Assembly: GCA_037389465.1 (NCBI GenBank)
Contig: JAZARR010000153.1
Span: forward strand, 3,023,001 to 3,087,000
Direction: 5' to 3'
From: Baylisascaris procyonis
Taxonomy: Eukaryota; Nematoda; Chromadorea; Rhabditida; Ascarididae
DNA: 64,000 nucleotides
A program made the translations under genes and the position numbers. The notes under the pieces were generated by a model. It ran no database searches. It had not been told where the DNA came from and saw only the letters and a program-made list of their open reading frames with translations. This document shows positions 49,491 through 64,000 of this stretch, one piece after another (position 1 is the first letter of the stretch; every line of letters begins with the position of its first letter).

Positions 49491-51210
49491 AACGTTGCGA
49501 GTACTTTCATTCATTCGAGATATATGCTTCTATTTCACATCAGGTGTTTCCATTATACTTTTCGACTATGTCCATATTATGTCGATCTCACCTTTCACGA
49601 TAAATTGTTGTTTCTCTGGTGATACATGTGCGCCACTTTGCTTTCCGGTATTTCTCATTCCAACATACTGCATCACGCAGTTTCATCTAATGTAATGGAG
49701 ACTGTTCGGCAAAATTTTTAAGTTTCTTAAGTGTTATTGATCTGAATGTTTTCAGTTCAATAATGAGTAATAAAGTTTTCAGTTCAAGGGTGGCGCATAT
49801 TATAGGTCACAAACTTTTTTCTTCATCGAAATCTATATAAATAAACGACCTAATTTGCCTTTTTTTTTAAAGTTTAACGTTTGACATCAAAAACTTTCTA
49901 AATTTCCTCCATATGAATATAATGTGAGGTAAAATATGTAATCAGAGGATAGAGATTTCTGCATTTTGAGAGATGTAATCCGATATGGGTGATTAATATT
50001 TTCAGAGAAAAGTCTGTTTTTGATACCGTATCATTTCAACCTTGACGAGGTGGATCTCTTACATTTCCTATTTGTTCATGTGGGATACCTTATTGATATA
50101 CCAATCATAGAAGAATAAATCTCGTTTTATTCGTCTTTACATTCTTATCTCTACAGCACTCGACGAAACTTGCATTGAAATACAGAACTACCTAATTTCG
50201 AAGCTTTTTATGCATTATTTGTATACGTCAATGAACGTTTCTCTCTTTCTTTGTCTTCCTCTCTCACTCTATATGCAGTTGCTAAGGAGAATTAAAAATT
50301 CAAGTTACTCATGAACATAGTTATTAACATATAAAAAAAAATTTCCTTCAGTGATTTTTCTATCCAAATATTGCGCTCAAAGTGGTTAAAACACGTCAGC
50401 GAAATGAAGAAAACGAAAGAATGCTGAAATTTTGTACGTGAAGTTGCAACTTGAGAATAGTTTCTTGAGGTAATCTGCTAATACAATAATGGATCAGTAA
50501 TTGAACGAATGTTAAACGCACATTCAGGAATGATATAATGATAATGGGAGCAAATTTACCGCCCCAAGCTTTCTTCTCATGTCATCACAATTCGATGTCA
50601 ACTTAGATGAACGAAGAGATACATAATTGACGAGTATTTCGATGTCATCTGCCATGATCGCTAATAAACTGCTACATTACCAGTCTTTATTGGCTTCTTT
50701 CAATTGATTCATTCAGGTGCTGTTTTACGCTCATATAAATTTTAGGAGATGTTGTAACATTTTTGTTGTGGGAAGTGTTTTCTGGCCTAATTGTATGCTG
50801 ATTTGTATGAATATGCTTGTGCATTAATCGTATCAGTTAAATGAATTATGAAAGCTATGATGAATAATTTACGTAATTTGGTGATATTATATTTCAAAAA
50901 GAATTTCACTGTAAATAATCGGATCACACTCCTTGGCTAGGAATTTTTTGAATGTGTTCGATATTTTTGTGCCTACAAATATAGTTGTGTAGTTTCGATT
51001 TGATAGCTATTTGACAAATATAGTTCTTTGTACATATTATTGTAGATATGGCATTTGACCATTATAATCTACATCGTAGAGGCTTCATAGATCATTTTTC
51101 AACTTGATCTACTAAATTCGAAAGATTTACATATAGTCATGGAGCACAAGATTCATAGTAGATCATAATGTGGCCAATCGTGCAAAAAAAGATTGATTTG
51201 GGAGAAAAGT

Positions 51211-51247
51211 CCATGATCGATCGACCATGATCGATCCATGACCGATC
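51211..51247 (+). repeat. Triple ccatgatcgatc motif
   Basis: The 12-base motif occurs three times in 37 bases, the last with one change. It contains the palindrome atcgat. It could be a clustered protein-binding site or a tiny tandem repeat. Confidence 0.6.
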
Positions 51248-52810
51248 TTGTTTAAAACAGAAACATCTCAACTTATTGGTGAGTTGACTTGTAAAAAGCG
51301 CGTGTCGTGATAGTCTGTCTGCCTGCTGCGTTTTCCCATTTGCTATATTTTTGATGAGTCAAAGTTGAAAAACTCGATCCTTTCTAACGAACTAGTTTTG
51401 TATTAGCATGAATTTTTCGTATTTCTAGTCCGCAGCTATTTTTCCCCGTTTTGCATTCTCTGTTTGAAGTTTTTAAGTATTTCTGCTGATAATAGAAAGG
51501 TTGTCTTCAATAACTAAACTGATAAGAGATCGAAGGTGTAAGATGGGGTGTCACATCCAAACGACTTAAGGTAGAAAAGTGAAAAATACCTGCTGAATAA
51601 AGAGGATGTAAAAGGGCAATGCGTGCAATAACCATGAAACCCTGTGTAGCAAGTAAGTTTACTGTTTATCGCAAACAATTATCACGGTGCTACTAGCGAG
51701 CGTAAACGTGAATGGCTCGTGAATTTTTGAAAAATCCTACTTTTATCGAGAATATTCAAATTTTTTCACTCTGATTTGAGTTGCTTATAGCAGTTTATCT
51801 GTAATGCCTCTGTGTCAAACTATGGACAAATTAGCAATCAGAAATACAAAAAAGAATTGACATGAAACCACTGAGGGAAAATTGCCCACTATGAAGTGTT
51901 GTGAAGAGAAATCGCCAAAATGAAGGACAATGGTGACAGAGAATGACCCTAAGGATTAAACGAAGCATATTTTTGAAGCAATTGAGCGGTGGATCGCCTA
52001 ATCCCCATTTCCATACCCTGTCGTCAATGTAAAAACGTGCACAACAATGTTTTCACCTTCAATAACTATGGGAGTGCACACCCTCTGTCTCTCAATCTAG
52101 CGACAAGCGTGTACACGTTTTCTAGCCCTCAGGGTTTGGCAAATCTCGTAAACACTCTTGAAACAAAAAGAGCTCCATGTTCGTATATGAATTGCTCCTG
52201 AAAACAATGCATTCACAATCCCTACAGTATCAGCATTGCCCCAAGCAATAAACTTAACAGGCAAAATTCCTTTCAATCTAATCAAAATATGCAGCAAGAA
52301 GGTAGAAACAATCTTGTTTGTGAATATGTTCGAAGACTATAATAAATATAATTTTCATTTGCAGTTAAGATTTAATGTTATCTGCCTGATTCAATTCTAC
52401 AGTTTCAAATGAAACAATCCTGGAAATCGTTAGATGAAAAAACCTCGTGTTTGCAGACCGTTAAAATAATAGGTTTCCTTAATTGTGATAGAAGCTATGA
52501 AATATTAAGTTCTATAGGTTCTATATGTGAATTGTCACTCAATTTGTTACTCTTTCTTAGTTCATTTATGCGTACTACAAGTGAAGTGGAAGGTCGCAAA
52601 GCGCACGATGCCAAACTTTATAAAATTACATCTTATGAATTAGGCGTTTTGACATAACAATTTTCCAGAATTTCATGAAATGTGCAAATGTTGCGCGTAG
52701 ATTCTTACACCAAGAAAAATGGTCGAAGTGTTACACATTTATTACAAAAGTTCGAAAATTTGCAAAATTTTTCCCCATACTGCGTTCACATTGATCCAAA
52801 TATTATTGTT

Positions 52811-52872
52811 CCCTTTCTCTCTCTCTCTCCCTCTCTCTCTCCCTCTCTCCCTTTCTCTCTCTCTCTCTCTCT
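52811..52872. repeat. (CT)n microsatellite
   Basis: CT repeat with regular CCCT interruptions; it immediately precedes a moderately GC-rich stretch at 52.9-53.1 kb. Confidence 0.9.
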
Positions 52873-55800
52873 AGAACGGCAATGATGAGTGTTGGCTGCG
52901 ATGCGATGCAACTGTCGAAATAAATGAACGAGAATCGTGCGAGGAGCATTCATGACATGACAACGTGTCAAGAGCTCAACGCAACGCCATCGTTTTGACA
53001 GCATCACAACGGCTCCGCTCCTACTCACGCTAACTCCGGCTGGCATGCGCCAATCACCGCCAAATGCATCGACACACTCCATCAGCCGCATCTGATGCCC
53101 GCATAGCAAGTTCCTCGCATACAACGAATTTCACAACAATCCATGACCGAATGTATGATGTTTAAGGGTTTGGAGTCGATGACAAAATTCCATTTTCTAT
53201 CACTCACCACCTCATCGATGTAAATATGCAAGTTGTTGTTCGATTCTCTTTTTGGGTATAGGAAGCTTGCGTTTCAGTCAGTGTGCGAGCAAAAATATAG
53301 AATAGAATCTACAAAGTAATAAATTCACATTAGTGGACGGAAATTCATGCACTTCTGAGCATAATTTTTGCTTTTTAGAGCAGAAAAAATGCTACAGTCT
53401 TTACAAGAAGTTCTTGCGGAAAATTCATGAAGATGGCTGCCACCAAATTTCATCCACGAATTAATTCGCACTTCTGTTAAGTGATTTTATTTTGCGAAAT
53501 GTTAGGTGATAAATTGGCTGCCATATTTGCATCCTGAGATACCGCAGCTTGAACAACGAATCCGTCATTCAGCTATCACGAGAACTAACGTAAGAAAGCA
53601 GTTGGATTGCTGCCAATGAGTGTGCCATCTGTCTGCGGATGTCGCTAGTACAGGAGTCCATATAAAATTTTATTAGATATAATGTGCAATTAGGAAACGC
53701 CCAACTCTTTCGTAACTCATAACGAAGATTTTCTTGCATGTAGCGAAAAGAGGCGCGAAATCCTTTGTCCGAAATGATTTGGTTTCCAAGTTTGTGTAGA
53801 AATGCTAGATGTCATAATTATCGAAGATGTCGCTTTTTTCTTGGCGCAAATTCAGAATTTTCGGCTTGACCTGCACTAAAAATGGCTTGACCTCTGAACT
53901 CAGAAATTGCTTCACTTCTGAGTTCTACCTAACGAGCCAGTGGTACTCATTTTCCTCGCTGGACCATCGAAGGCATACGTAAAAAAACGTATAAAATTTA
54001 GAACGGCAACAGGTTTATTCAGCCTATTATTTCCTCAGACAATGAAAGGTGTATAGGATAATTATAACCACTTGAAATTGAGTTTAAAGTCGACATTTCG
54101 TTTTTTGGGACTAGGAATCTTTCATGTGTGCTAAAATTTAACTTAATAACTGTGTTCTATGAGAACCATTTATGGCCACCAGCTCATGCATTCCAGAAAA
54201 TTTCACCGTAGCTATACTTTATGACTAAAGTTCAACGGCCTCATGCATTCGCTAATTTTAGGTTTCCATCGGAACGTCTCAAATGCTAATACCATTGTAA
54301 CAGTTAGATATCACAAAGGTACTGATGTATAGGCTAAAAAGTTTAACTATATCATTTCAAAACATGACCTATATTCACCGAGCACTTTCAGGAGTCTTCT
54401 TGTCTCCCCTCTCCTTATTGCAACTGCAACCTCAATTCTTGACGAACAAGTGATATTTAACTAATGGCACAACGCTGAAGAGCTTGAAAAATGTCTCAGA
54501 TACAACTATATGCAAAAAGGTTTAGAAAAAATTTCCCGTAAGCAACATAAGAAAAAAAAAATGCACATCAAGAAATATACAACAGCGAATGCGAACAATG
54601 AATCACAACACCACAAATGTTACTCGACAGTCTAAAAATGGAATGACAATATGATGAGCAAATTTCAGAGATTGACTGAAGCGTTCAACTAGTTTATTTG
54701 AAATTGAAAACTTCGGAAATTTCATTCACACACCAACAAATTTTCAAGCCAAGATTTTCAATTATATCTTTTTCTGGAGTAGTTCGATTGATTACTTAAT
54801 ATAGCCGTCGATTATATTAGCTGAATAGGATGAGTGCTAGTTTGTTAATTTTTGTTTTGCAGTAATATACTACATTGATTTTAGGCAAAAAATCCTAAAA
54901 GTTACATTCAAAATAAGAGATAAATTTATTTGCTTTTTACGATTACTCGATTATTTTTTCGATTTGGCGTACAGAAAGAGCGCTTTTAAAACGATGCAAA
55001 ACGTAAGCAAAACACCTCAGGGTGTTCAAGAATTAGCAATGAGAAATGGAGAGAATTTGCAGGCATTAAAATAAAGATAAAAGCGATAAACTATGATAGC
55101 TTCCAAGTTGAACACATACAATATTCCGCCAAATAGCGGGGGAAACTTCAAATATTTTGTTGGTTTTTTCGCTGAATTCGATTTTTTGTTTTTTCAGAAA
55201 CATCAAATTCAAACAATGCACTTTGGATAAAAGGAGAGGTCCATGACACCTACTTTAAAATATGGAAGCGTGCCACAGGAGAGAGGACGATATGCGCTTT
55301 TGCATTCCTCCAACTTGGTTAACCATTTCTACTGAAATTCTACTTTCACATTTCAATTGGTATGTTCGTTCATTTGAATTTCCTAGAGAAGAATCATACT
55401 TATATGGCTCGATTGGCGCTGAACGCAGATATATATATTTCGCCCCTTTGAGCAGCTAGAGCTCTTTTCAACGAATATAAATCAATGTTGTGAAAGACAG
55501 TCATGCAGCATATGTTGCTATACAATGAAATGTCATCTCCCCCTTCGTCCTCTTCCTCTCCCTCTCTCTCATTTTATGTCTACATACGTTTACTGTTAGA
55601 ACCTCAATGATTCCTTTAGAAACATTTCCAGAAAATTATGAAATAAATTTTTAGCCGAATCTGGCCATTTTATGTAGTTACGGCACTTTTATGATTTTGC
55701 CAAGTAATATGCCATTCATTCGGCATTTGGTGAGGAATTCATCAAACTTATCTTCTGTTCACGATGAAATCATCGAAGGAACTAATTAATCAGAAAATTT

Positions 55801-56149
55801 GAAGTTACTTTTCGGCAAACGATCTAAGTGGATTAACACATAGAATGAGATTTCAATGAAAGATCTAAACCTGAAAAATATGAAGAGCCCTTATGGTGTA
55901 ATGAATTTTCATTTATGCTTGAAAGCGGTTTGGAAGGACTAGTCGGATAGATTCATTTTTTAAGCGGTGAAAAGTGGCATCGCAAAACTGAATGCTCAAA
56001 CAAGAAATATTTGAAGCGAAGGCGAAAGGAGTATCAAAACCAATAGCACAAAAGAAATGGGCTATGTCGCAATAAGCAGAAGTCCGCTTTCAGCCAAGTT
56101 GAACTTCCAAATCCGCTTCGTGCCGCCATCAGGAAGATGCCACATCATT

Positions 56150-56152
<3 letters not shown>

Positions 56153-56217
<65 letters not shown>
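56153..56217. repeat. (TA)n microsatellite
   Basis: About 32 uninterrupted TA units; a second shorter run lies at 56402-56417. Confidence 0.9.
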
Positions 56218-56220
<3 letters not shown>

Positions 56221-59200
56221 ATTATTATTTGTGGTGGTGAGTGGTTGCGTCGTCGCTTGTGTCGTCGCTTTCGCCTAACCAAGGATATCGTCATGGTCCA
56301 CCTAGCCAGCGGGTGACGCGATTTTCTTAAGCTGTAACCGCATGAAGTATGGAAAAGCAAATGGATCTCAATACCCTGCACGCCAACCAATACGGTCAAC
56401 CAATATATATATATATTTGAATATTTGCAATTCTATATATATTAGTATGTTCACGTAGTGTGGTGCAATGCCGTGATGCATGGTCAACTGGTCTACCGTA
56501 GCAAATTAGCGCCAAATTTGCAGCATGCAGTGTGCTGCATGCTTCCTGTTCTCTGTGGAACACATGTGATCCGAGTGTACGATCTGCTAGGAGAAAAGGT
56601 TACTATGCGCTGAAATTTCTATCTTGCTAACGCTGCGATTCCCTTGAAATGCCTTTATGGTTTTGTAAGTCGAAACCATCGACAAGACGAACAACCGAAC
56701 ACTTACGCAGTCATGCGAATGTACACGCTTCCACACAGCATGATCCAAACAGAAATGACGTCATCATAATGCTAGTTTGAAAAATTGTAAAAAAGGCTCA
56801 TAAAATGCACGGATCGGCTTGCCACACGTCATTCAAATTAGCATAGCGCAAAAAAAAATTGCAAAAGCCGAGCAACTATAATGTCTAACAGATTGAGCAT
56901 TAGTAATGCAGCAGAAATTATTTTTGAAAAAATCACTTCACAAGAACCGAATCAATGAGCCAATCCAATCGCTTTTTTGAATGAAATGTCTATGAATCGC
57001 AACAAGGATCCATCACATTTCCGAAATCTTTCAATATTTTTGATGAAAATTAACGATATCATTAGTAAACTAGCCGCAGTTTAGTGCCAATTCATCGTAT
57101 CGTCTAAACTGTCAGTGATCTTCGACGAAAACTCACCTGTGTCTTAGTTTTGTGCGAGGAATTTTCCTAAATCGGCATCACTACTAGATATGATGACGAA
57201 TGAGGATTCGCGAAGTAGGCACGATAAGAAACTTCTGATAAAAGAGAGGAAGTTTTATTGCAATAAGCGAAGAGTGAAGGATTGAATTGAACAAACACGA
57301 ACACCCGGAAGACGTTTACACTTTGTAGATTACTCCTGCCCACAAACAACCAATTAATATTTCCCTTTGGGCAACGTTTAGTGCAACTGTCGTATTGCTG
57401 GCAAATACATGAAGTTTTGAAATTTTTGACAGCTTCATAGGAATTGTGTCAATGCTTAGTGCAATAAAAATACCTTTCACTGCAATGTCACTTCAATATC
57501 AGGGAATGGCATTAAGGAAAGGGCAACTGCTGAAAACAGAAAATCTGTTTGATTTTTTAAATTGAGTTATTTTCGTGACTAAATATCGCTCCAGGGGCGA
57601 TTCAAATCCGGATGCTCCACTGTTGGCCGAAGTTTATAAACATGAGATCGTAGCATAGGAACGATTTTTGAAGCCCTAGGCCAAACAGGCTTGGAAGATA
57701 AGGATATGAATGTCGTCACAATTGAAGAAGTCACAGAGACAAACAAAAAACTGTAATTATTCGCAATATTTGCTTTATGCAAAGCGAAGAAATATTCAAG
57801 AAGCAAGACCACATCTTAATGCTTTTCAAGCAACGAATGTGAACTTTATTAAGGACAAAAGGAGCTGAATATGCACCAACGAACCAGTTTTTCCACATAA
57901 CAAAACGTGCACTAATCGAAAATGTTTTAACATTTTCGCTTGACAATCGTATAGAAGATCGATGATTAGACCAAATCTGCAATGAGTCATACGTACAGTT
58001 ACGTGACAGTGACCAATGAATAACTTCCGGCGAATGAGCAATTTTTGCCATTTATTTTTTTTCAACAAAACCGATCGCATTTGTCACTAATTGCGGAAAT
58101 TAAAATCCAAAATTGACGAACAACAATTTGAAGAAATTCACCACAAGAAAAAATGTTACGAAGCGATATAATATTAATCAATACGATTTTTTGTGTGCAT
58201 GAGCACTCGCTTGATAAGAAAAAATGTCTTATTCTTTTGCTCTATACGTGAATGCTGGCCATTCAGATTGGACGATTGTTGCAGAGTAGCGAAAGAGGAA
58301 CATTGGTAGAGAAATGCCCATTTGCGTATTTCCGTTTTTAATCGGAGAATAAATTTTTGATTCGAATTATGTACAAACTAGTGTTTCCAGCAATGCACAA
58401 CGCTTTGTATTTTTGTTTTTATATCTACGTTCCCTGCCATGCAATCCAGGAAGGCAAATATTTGAAGGAGGGTTTCGGTTGAAGAGCAGGGGGTGGGGGG
58501 GCAGAAGGAAAATGAAATACGAGAAAAAAAGAGAAGAGGAGTTTACATTTTTTCGTTATTCTCATTTTACTTCTCTAATAAAACGCCTCATTAATGAGCA
58601 TTGATGCCGCATGCCTATGCATGAGATACCAGCATTACAGCTACTCAGAAGGGCTGTTTGTTACAGAATTCCATTCTAAGAGAGGTTAATATGTTAACCT
58701 GAAAAATGTATTCGAGAGATTGATTTAAATTGAGCTTTAGCAAGGGCTTCTGCTTGAGGATTATCTATCCGAGTAAACAAAGATGTCGAAGTGCTGCAGA
58801 AATAAAAGCGAAAAGTCATAGATTGCGCCAGCCATTTAGGATGTAGACCCTTATAAGATATATTCGGTAATGATCAAAAGACGTTTTGAATAACAAAAGA
58901 AGCTTATTTAGTTAAGAAAATCAACAAAATTCCTCGGCTGGAAGTTCTTAAATCTCCACCATCGATCTTCCACAGTGCGTTCTTCCCCGTTTTGATAGAG
59001 TCTTGCTTTATGATGGACACAAAAAATAATACACACATTATTTTCCTCGTTGAAAGCTACTGTTGCTCAAATCGGAACCTTAAAACTTCTTGCAATAAAG
59101 GTATCAATATAATGTATAAGAAGTGAAGTTAATAAATTTCTCTCCATTTCATAAACCTCAAAACAGGTATAATGAAATGGATATTAATGTTTGCGGCAAC

Positions 59201-59380
59201 AAAAAATGAAACCTACTCTCACTTGAATTATATGCAGAGTAGCGTCGCATTTCAAATAATATTTGCACAAAATTTTATAGTTCTTTCAGTTTTTGAATCT
59301 TTCCAATCGTATCGTCGAGTTAGCAGTCAAACTTCGATGTAGGTAATGTTTTTGAGTGCTCGTGAGCAAGATAAGAACGC

Positions 59381-59438
59381 TTATTGAACACTGATAACGT
59401 TTGCTTAGCTTATTGAACTTATTCAACACTGATAACGT
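59381..59438 (+). repeat. Short direct duplication
   Basis: ttattgaacactgataacgt at 59381-59400 recurs with one change at 59419-59438. Confidence 0.8.
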
Positions 59439-61320
59439 ACTGAGAAAGACATATTAAATTTTACCCAACCACAAAATTTGTTCGCTAAGAGAATTTATTG
59501 AGAAAGTCCCTTTAAATTATCACGATGAAATTCGAACAAAGAGTGTGATTCTTACATATTTAACATAAAATGATAGTCTAAGAACGATGCACTTCGATAT
59601 CTTAGTGAGTACATCGCTTCACAGTCTATGTTCGTTTGATAGAATAGAGAGTCACATTAAACCGATGTAAGCATATGATCATCACTAAAAATGAAATGGT
59701 AAAGCATTTGACACAATTGAGTATATCAAACTGCTTCATAAGGATGAGGTTTGTGGCATTTAAGAAGTGCTACCATTGCTAAAAAGAAACTTTTTATAGC
59801 CTCTGCTTCAAGTTCCGTGAAGCCAACAAATACCTGAATCTAAATTAGCGCTAGCACTGCTTGAATGTTTCTCAGAAAACGATCAGAACTATTCAGCTGT
59901 ATTGAATGCTACCTGTGGTGGAAATGTTAGGAATGTTACATACAGGTTCATGTAACAGGCTGGCAACCGATCCTCAGATGCTACACCTCTGTTCATTCAT
60001 AACCTTTTATAAAAGATGTTCAGTTCTTCAAAAAATATGAATCTGCGGCTCATGAAAAGCTTCATCAAAAAATTTTCATTCCAACTGTTTCATAAGAAAA
60101 AGCTGGAGATGTAAGGTTGTAAATCGCTTCAAAATAGAGAGATTAGTCCAACCTCGCTCCTTGTTAAGAGGTGATAAGCAATCACAATTTCTTTCGGTCG
60201 GTGACCGAATAACAGCATTCGGTTGTAATCTGAATTTGTCTTGAACTGACCGAACTTCAGAAACTTCCGTTGGGTAGCGACCATGGGCATTTGGCAGAAG
60301 CCGAGCTTCTTTGGATGGGTTTTAATTTTAGAAAAAATTAGTTAGCAAGCGAAAGTATCTAGATGGGAACTGAGTTTCTGTTGCAACAAAAAACGGAAAA
60401 AGTCAAGATCTGATCCCTCAAAACTTGTTTTTTTTTTTTTTAAATTCGCCCGATCCATTACTATCATTAATTTTGCTATGAGATTTCGAGAAGCCTTCTC
60501 CCGGATATCTCATTCGGCAGCTAATATTTCGTGCATCCAGTTCGTCTGTTGCTCTACCTTGTATTGCTTACAACTAAAAAAACGAGCAGGCGTTGATATG
60601 GACGTCCTCAACTCAATCGCTTATAAATTTTTGCATGCTTGAAGCGTGTTATCTAAAAGAACTGTAAAGGAAAATATCAGTATCTGATTTCTAATAAACC
60701 TTCCTTTGTTGTCGTATTGCAAACTTCCTTTCATAGCCTCCTTTTGTATTCTTTCTCTGTTACTTTGCATTGATGGCACATTTTTGATAGTGGGAGCAGA
60801 TTACAGCCTTATCGTGGATATCGTTGTTCTCTTTCTAAATGCATGAGGTGAGCAATCCTTTCAGTTTAACCTTAAACTCCAAATATACTAAAAAAAAATC
60901 ATCAATACTCTGGATAGGAAATAACCTTGATTACGAGCAAGCTCTATTAGCTAGCCGAATTCCGTTTTAAAACTCGAATAAACTCTCATTTTTCTTAATC
61001 CAACAATGCATGAACTGCTTAATTGATAAAGTTTATACCTAGTAGAACTTTTAACACAAAAACTGCTCAAAATTGCTAACCATATCAATGAGAAGCAAAC
61101 ATTCTCAAACAAGTGAAACGAATTTCACGATTGCAGCATTATTTCACATCGCCGCATAAACAACACAACACACGAAGTGAGTAAAGAATAGAAATAATTA
61201 GAACAAAGCAGAATGGAAGCATACTAAATTGAAATAAAAGCCTTAAAATGCTCCTAGGAAATGAGTTTGGATGAAAGTACTAAATGTTGTCAGTAATGAG
61301 CCCAACATGACATATCATTT

Positions 61321-61340
61321 AAAAAAAAAAAAAAAAAAAA
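61321..61340 (+). repeat. Poly(A) tract
   Basis: Twenty consecutive A. No retroposon body was recognised to its left. Confidence 0.85.
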
Positions 61341-63713
61341 CAAAGTGTGCTTTTGCTTCAGAAGTGAAAACGCATTCAGGTCTTCCCATACCCTTAAGTT
61401 CACTTGCATATGAATTTTGAAGGTATTCAACATCACTCTACTATGGAAACGTCCGCTAATACGAAGTGAATTTGTGATAGCGAGTGCTGAAAGTCGCTGA
61501 AGCTCTAATTAAAGTTAAAATGCTATAATCAAGTGGCGATAAAAGAAAACGATAGTGCCCTAACATATGTAAGTTGAAATGGTTATAAATTTTAGTATTA
61601 ATTTCATGTTTGTGATTTCATGATGCTTGCATAACGAAGGAATTCTTACAAAGAGTATCACACTCATTTCTGCCACAAAACAACACATCAATGCTTCACC
61701 TACATCACAAGAGCAGAAATATTCGTCATTTCGGCTTTCTCAATGAGAAATGCGCCTTGTGGAAGTACTAATATAATATCTGAACAACCATCGTTTATGT
61801 TGAATTCAGTGGATTTGTAAAATATATATTTAAAAGATTTATATATAATTTAACACAAATGATAAAATGAAAATAAAACAAATAAATCGTCCAATAAACA
61901 CAAAATAGTAAAAACCACCAGCCAGTAGCACGTGAGGCACACACAGTCACGTGCATACAGTAACCCCGTGAGCAAGAATTTACAAGGCCTACGGCATAGC
62001 ATTACGTGATCAACAAGTATCGTTTTTTCTGCTAAAGGTCGACACTCTTGAATGATACCGTAGGAATGTTTGAGTCGCGGCTTTCGTGGTGTGTATTCGC
62101 CATCAGGTAATGAATAGATTTTCAGCTACTACTTGCGTCTCTGACATATTCCTTGACTTTATTGCCTCTTCGCCAACGGTTATCACCATTGGAATCTCAA
62201 AAAAAGTGGGAAAGGACGCCGGAACAACTGATATGATCCATTTCTAGCCAACAATTATCTGTAGTTGCCAATAAATAAGAAATCAGATGCATTAATGCAT
62301 TCATATTTGTAACTGTTATGTGTTTAATTATTTGTTTAAAACCAATCGATGTTCATCTGTGAAACAAAAAATTGGTTCCACTTGACGCTCCAAATAAAAC
62401 GGTTAAAATCGTTCAACTTTTTGGTGTAATATCGAACTTGACAGCTGTCTGCCGAAATTATCAGTTGGCACAATAAGCTTGCAAAATTAGAACTTTCTTG
62501 CTAAGAACGTCAAACCCATAAATTCTCTGATAAGTTTCGCAGAGACTTATAAACACGAATTGAGCTTGAGCTTCCTCGTTCATGATCAATATTTCCACTG
62601 TCAAAGCTTAGAGTCGAGTCTCGTCGTAAGCCACAATTTACTTGAATTCATAATTTAGTCATTCTACTCTCGATGGGGCGTACAAAAGATAAACACAACA
62701 TAGTTTTAAATAGGCGTTCAATTAAGCTTCAACACTGCATGGCAGACGTACTCTATCACAACGGAAAATTTCCTGTTGTGTGATTATAAAAAAGAGCAAA
62801 AAGTTCAATAAACGAGAAGTGTTGATTTCACTCGGTTCGAATAACGGCTGTTGAATAAAACATTAATGGATCGGCTGCTGACATAATCACCGTGTAGACA
62901 GTCATCCTGAATTAAATTTTTGCAACGGTTATTTAGTACAAATTTCACATATAACAAATTATTCCTCGCCGATGATTTCAGACAATGAAGTGTCAGATTC
63001 ATAACAAAGGTTTCAAAATTTGAAAATATTTCGTCGATTATGCCACCTATTATCTTTATTGATCATGGGAAAGATTTACGAGGTGATCTAAGAGTTATCT
63101 TTCTTAAGGTATCCTTGGTGACTTCATATTTTTTAGCCTTTTGATTTCCGACTGCTTATGTGTTCAAAAGCTTTGATCCATTCATTGATCGATCCTCATC
63201 GTCTGCTTTTTGACTTACTTTTATTTCGCCATAAAGAATTTGAGCAATAACTCATTCGAGAATGATCGCGTTTTTTTTCTAAGTCTTCGAATGGGGTTTT
63301 ATATTCATGATTACGATATTCAGATTCCACGAATATCGTAAATCTTTGTGAACATGCTTTATGAGCTTATCTTCAGCAGTAAATACTGTGCAAATTTGTG
63401 TGAAAGATGTCACTAACTCATTGTTGATGGGTGGCTCTGAAAGTACGGCAAACAGCGTTGATTGTGATAAGTCCCTCTGTCCTACATAGGTGAGGTAGCG
63501 CTCGGCGATATATCTAAAATTTGTGCAATTATGCGATGCTTATTTGAAATTTAATAGTCAGTGTAATTCAGCTAATTCAGCTAATTTAAATAAATAAATG
63601 AGCAAATGAATGCATATTTATTTATTTTGTATCAGTTTATCAACCAAATGCTCAAATGAATGTTCATTTTTATTTATTCATGTGATTTATTTATTCATTT
63701 TATTCGATTACTC

Positions 63714-63715
<2 letters not shown>

Positions 63716-63765
<50 letters not shown>
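63716..63765. repeat. (TA)n microsatellite
   Basis: Twenty-five TA units following a tttatt-rich stretch near the window end. Confidence 0.9.
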
Positions 63766-63768
<3 letters not shown>

Positions 63769-64000
63769 ATTATGTGCGCATTAATTCTGAGCGAATATAG
63801 TGAAGTGTATCAGTTGGTTCTCATACCTAAGAAGGAAACTGATGCAAAAATTGGTATTCGAGGGATAATGCAAAAAATTTTCCCATGAGTGAAAAATACA
63901 ATTGCTTTCTGTGGGATAGCGGGTGAAAGGTGAAAAAAATATTCCGCCAAGTATGAATATACTTTTTGGTTACGCTCAGTGAGGAAAGGAACATGGTTTT

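Larger units (their letters stand above)
49700..56152. other. No supported gene
   Basis: Sparse short frames. The 52.9-53.1 kb patch has a minus-strand frame with a gtgagt donor near 53032 but no reliable acceptor or partner exon. Confidence 0.4.
56420..63715. other. No supported gene
   Basis: A short coding-like frame at 57567-57658 (plus strand, GNN-rich, ends TAG) lacks a good acceptor. A G-run with low complexity sits at 58.48 kb. Nothing else was recognised. Confidence 0.4.

Noticed and set aside
52786..53124. 112-codon minus-strand frame
   Set aside because: Its C-terminal third is a translation of the CT repeat (Arg/Glu repeats), and the rest lacks a start behind an acceptor.
57579..57812. 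77-codon ATG frame on the minus strand
   Set aside because: Codon statistics are neutral and the strand opposite part of it (57567-57658) is more coding-like, but that one also lacks a good acceptor.
1..64000. CRISPR array, bacterial operon, phage or integrated virus
   Set aside because: No regularly spaced repeats, no Shine-Dalgarno-led adjacent frames, and no recognisable polymerase, capsid, integrase or transposase segment were seen on either strand.

Overview
This is a eukaryotic window, most likely from a nematode. It is AT-rich, roughly two thirds A+T. No exon is longer than about 300 bp, there is no operon of full-length bacterial-type reading frames, and acceptors follow the T-rich ttttcag/ttttag pattern. 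Several candidate start codons lie only 3 to 25 nt behind such an acceptor, as expected for spliced-leader trans-splicing. The species cannot be named from the sequence. Almost no exon exceeds the length of random open frames in AT-rich DNA. Calls were therefore made from combined evidence: acceptor, donor, phase matching between exons, and excess of G or purine at codon position 1.

The best-supported gene is a four-exon F-box protein on the minus strand (start 17479, stop 10725). All four exons splice in phase to a 286-residue protein with an F-box at residues 28-68. Its 4.6 kb first intron holds three weaker coding candidates, and its second intron holds a perfect double heat-shock-element motif. 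A short divergent promoter interval (17489-17936) separates it from two weaker plus-strand candidates at 17937-18286 and 18836-19524.

Further right, two small plus-strand genes are reasonably supported: 35045-35452 (two exons, 102 residues) and 43119-43508 (three exons, 92 residues, with a third exon strongly biased to GNN codons). Just behind the second lies a single plus-strand frame (44219-44632) interrupted by two stops nine bases apart, either a decaying gene or a missed splice. Two compact GC-rich islands (39606-39806 and 49195-49490) contrast with their AT-rich surroundings and are open in more than one frame.

The clearest non-coding element is a perfect 80-bp inverted repeat with a 17-base loop (38861-39037). 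It is built from a tRNA-like sequence and lies inside a larger insertion flanked by a 15-bp direct repeat, so it looks like a fold-back, tRNA-derived SINE. A 28-bp stem with an 8-base loop at 29818-29881 resembles a microRNA precursor. The rest is intergenic or intronic DNA with (TA)n, (CA)n, (TG)n and (CT)n microsatellites and short duplications. No rRNA, intact tRNA, CRISPR array, transposase or reverse transcriptase was recognised.
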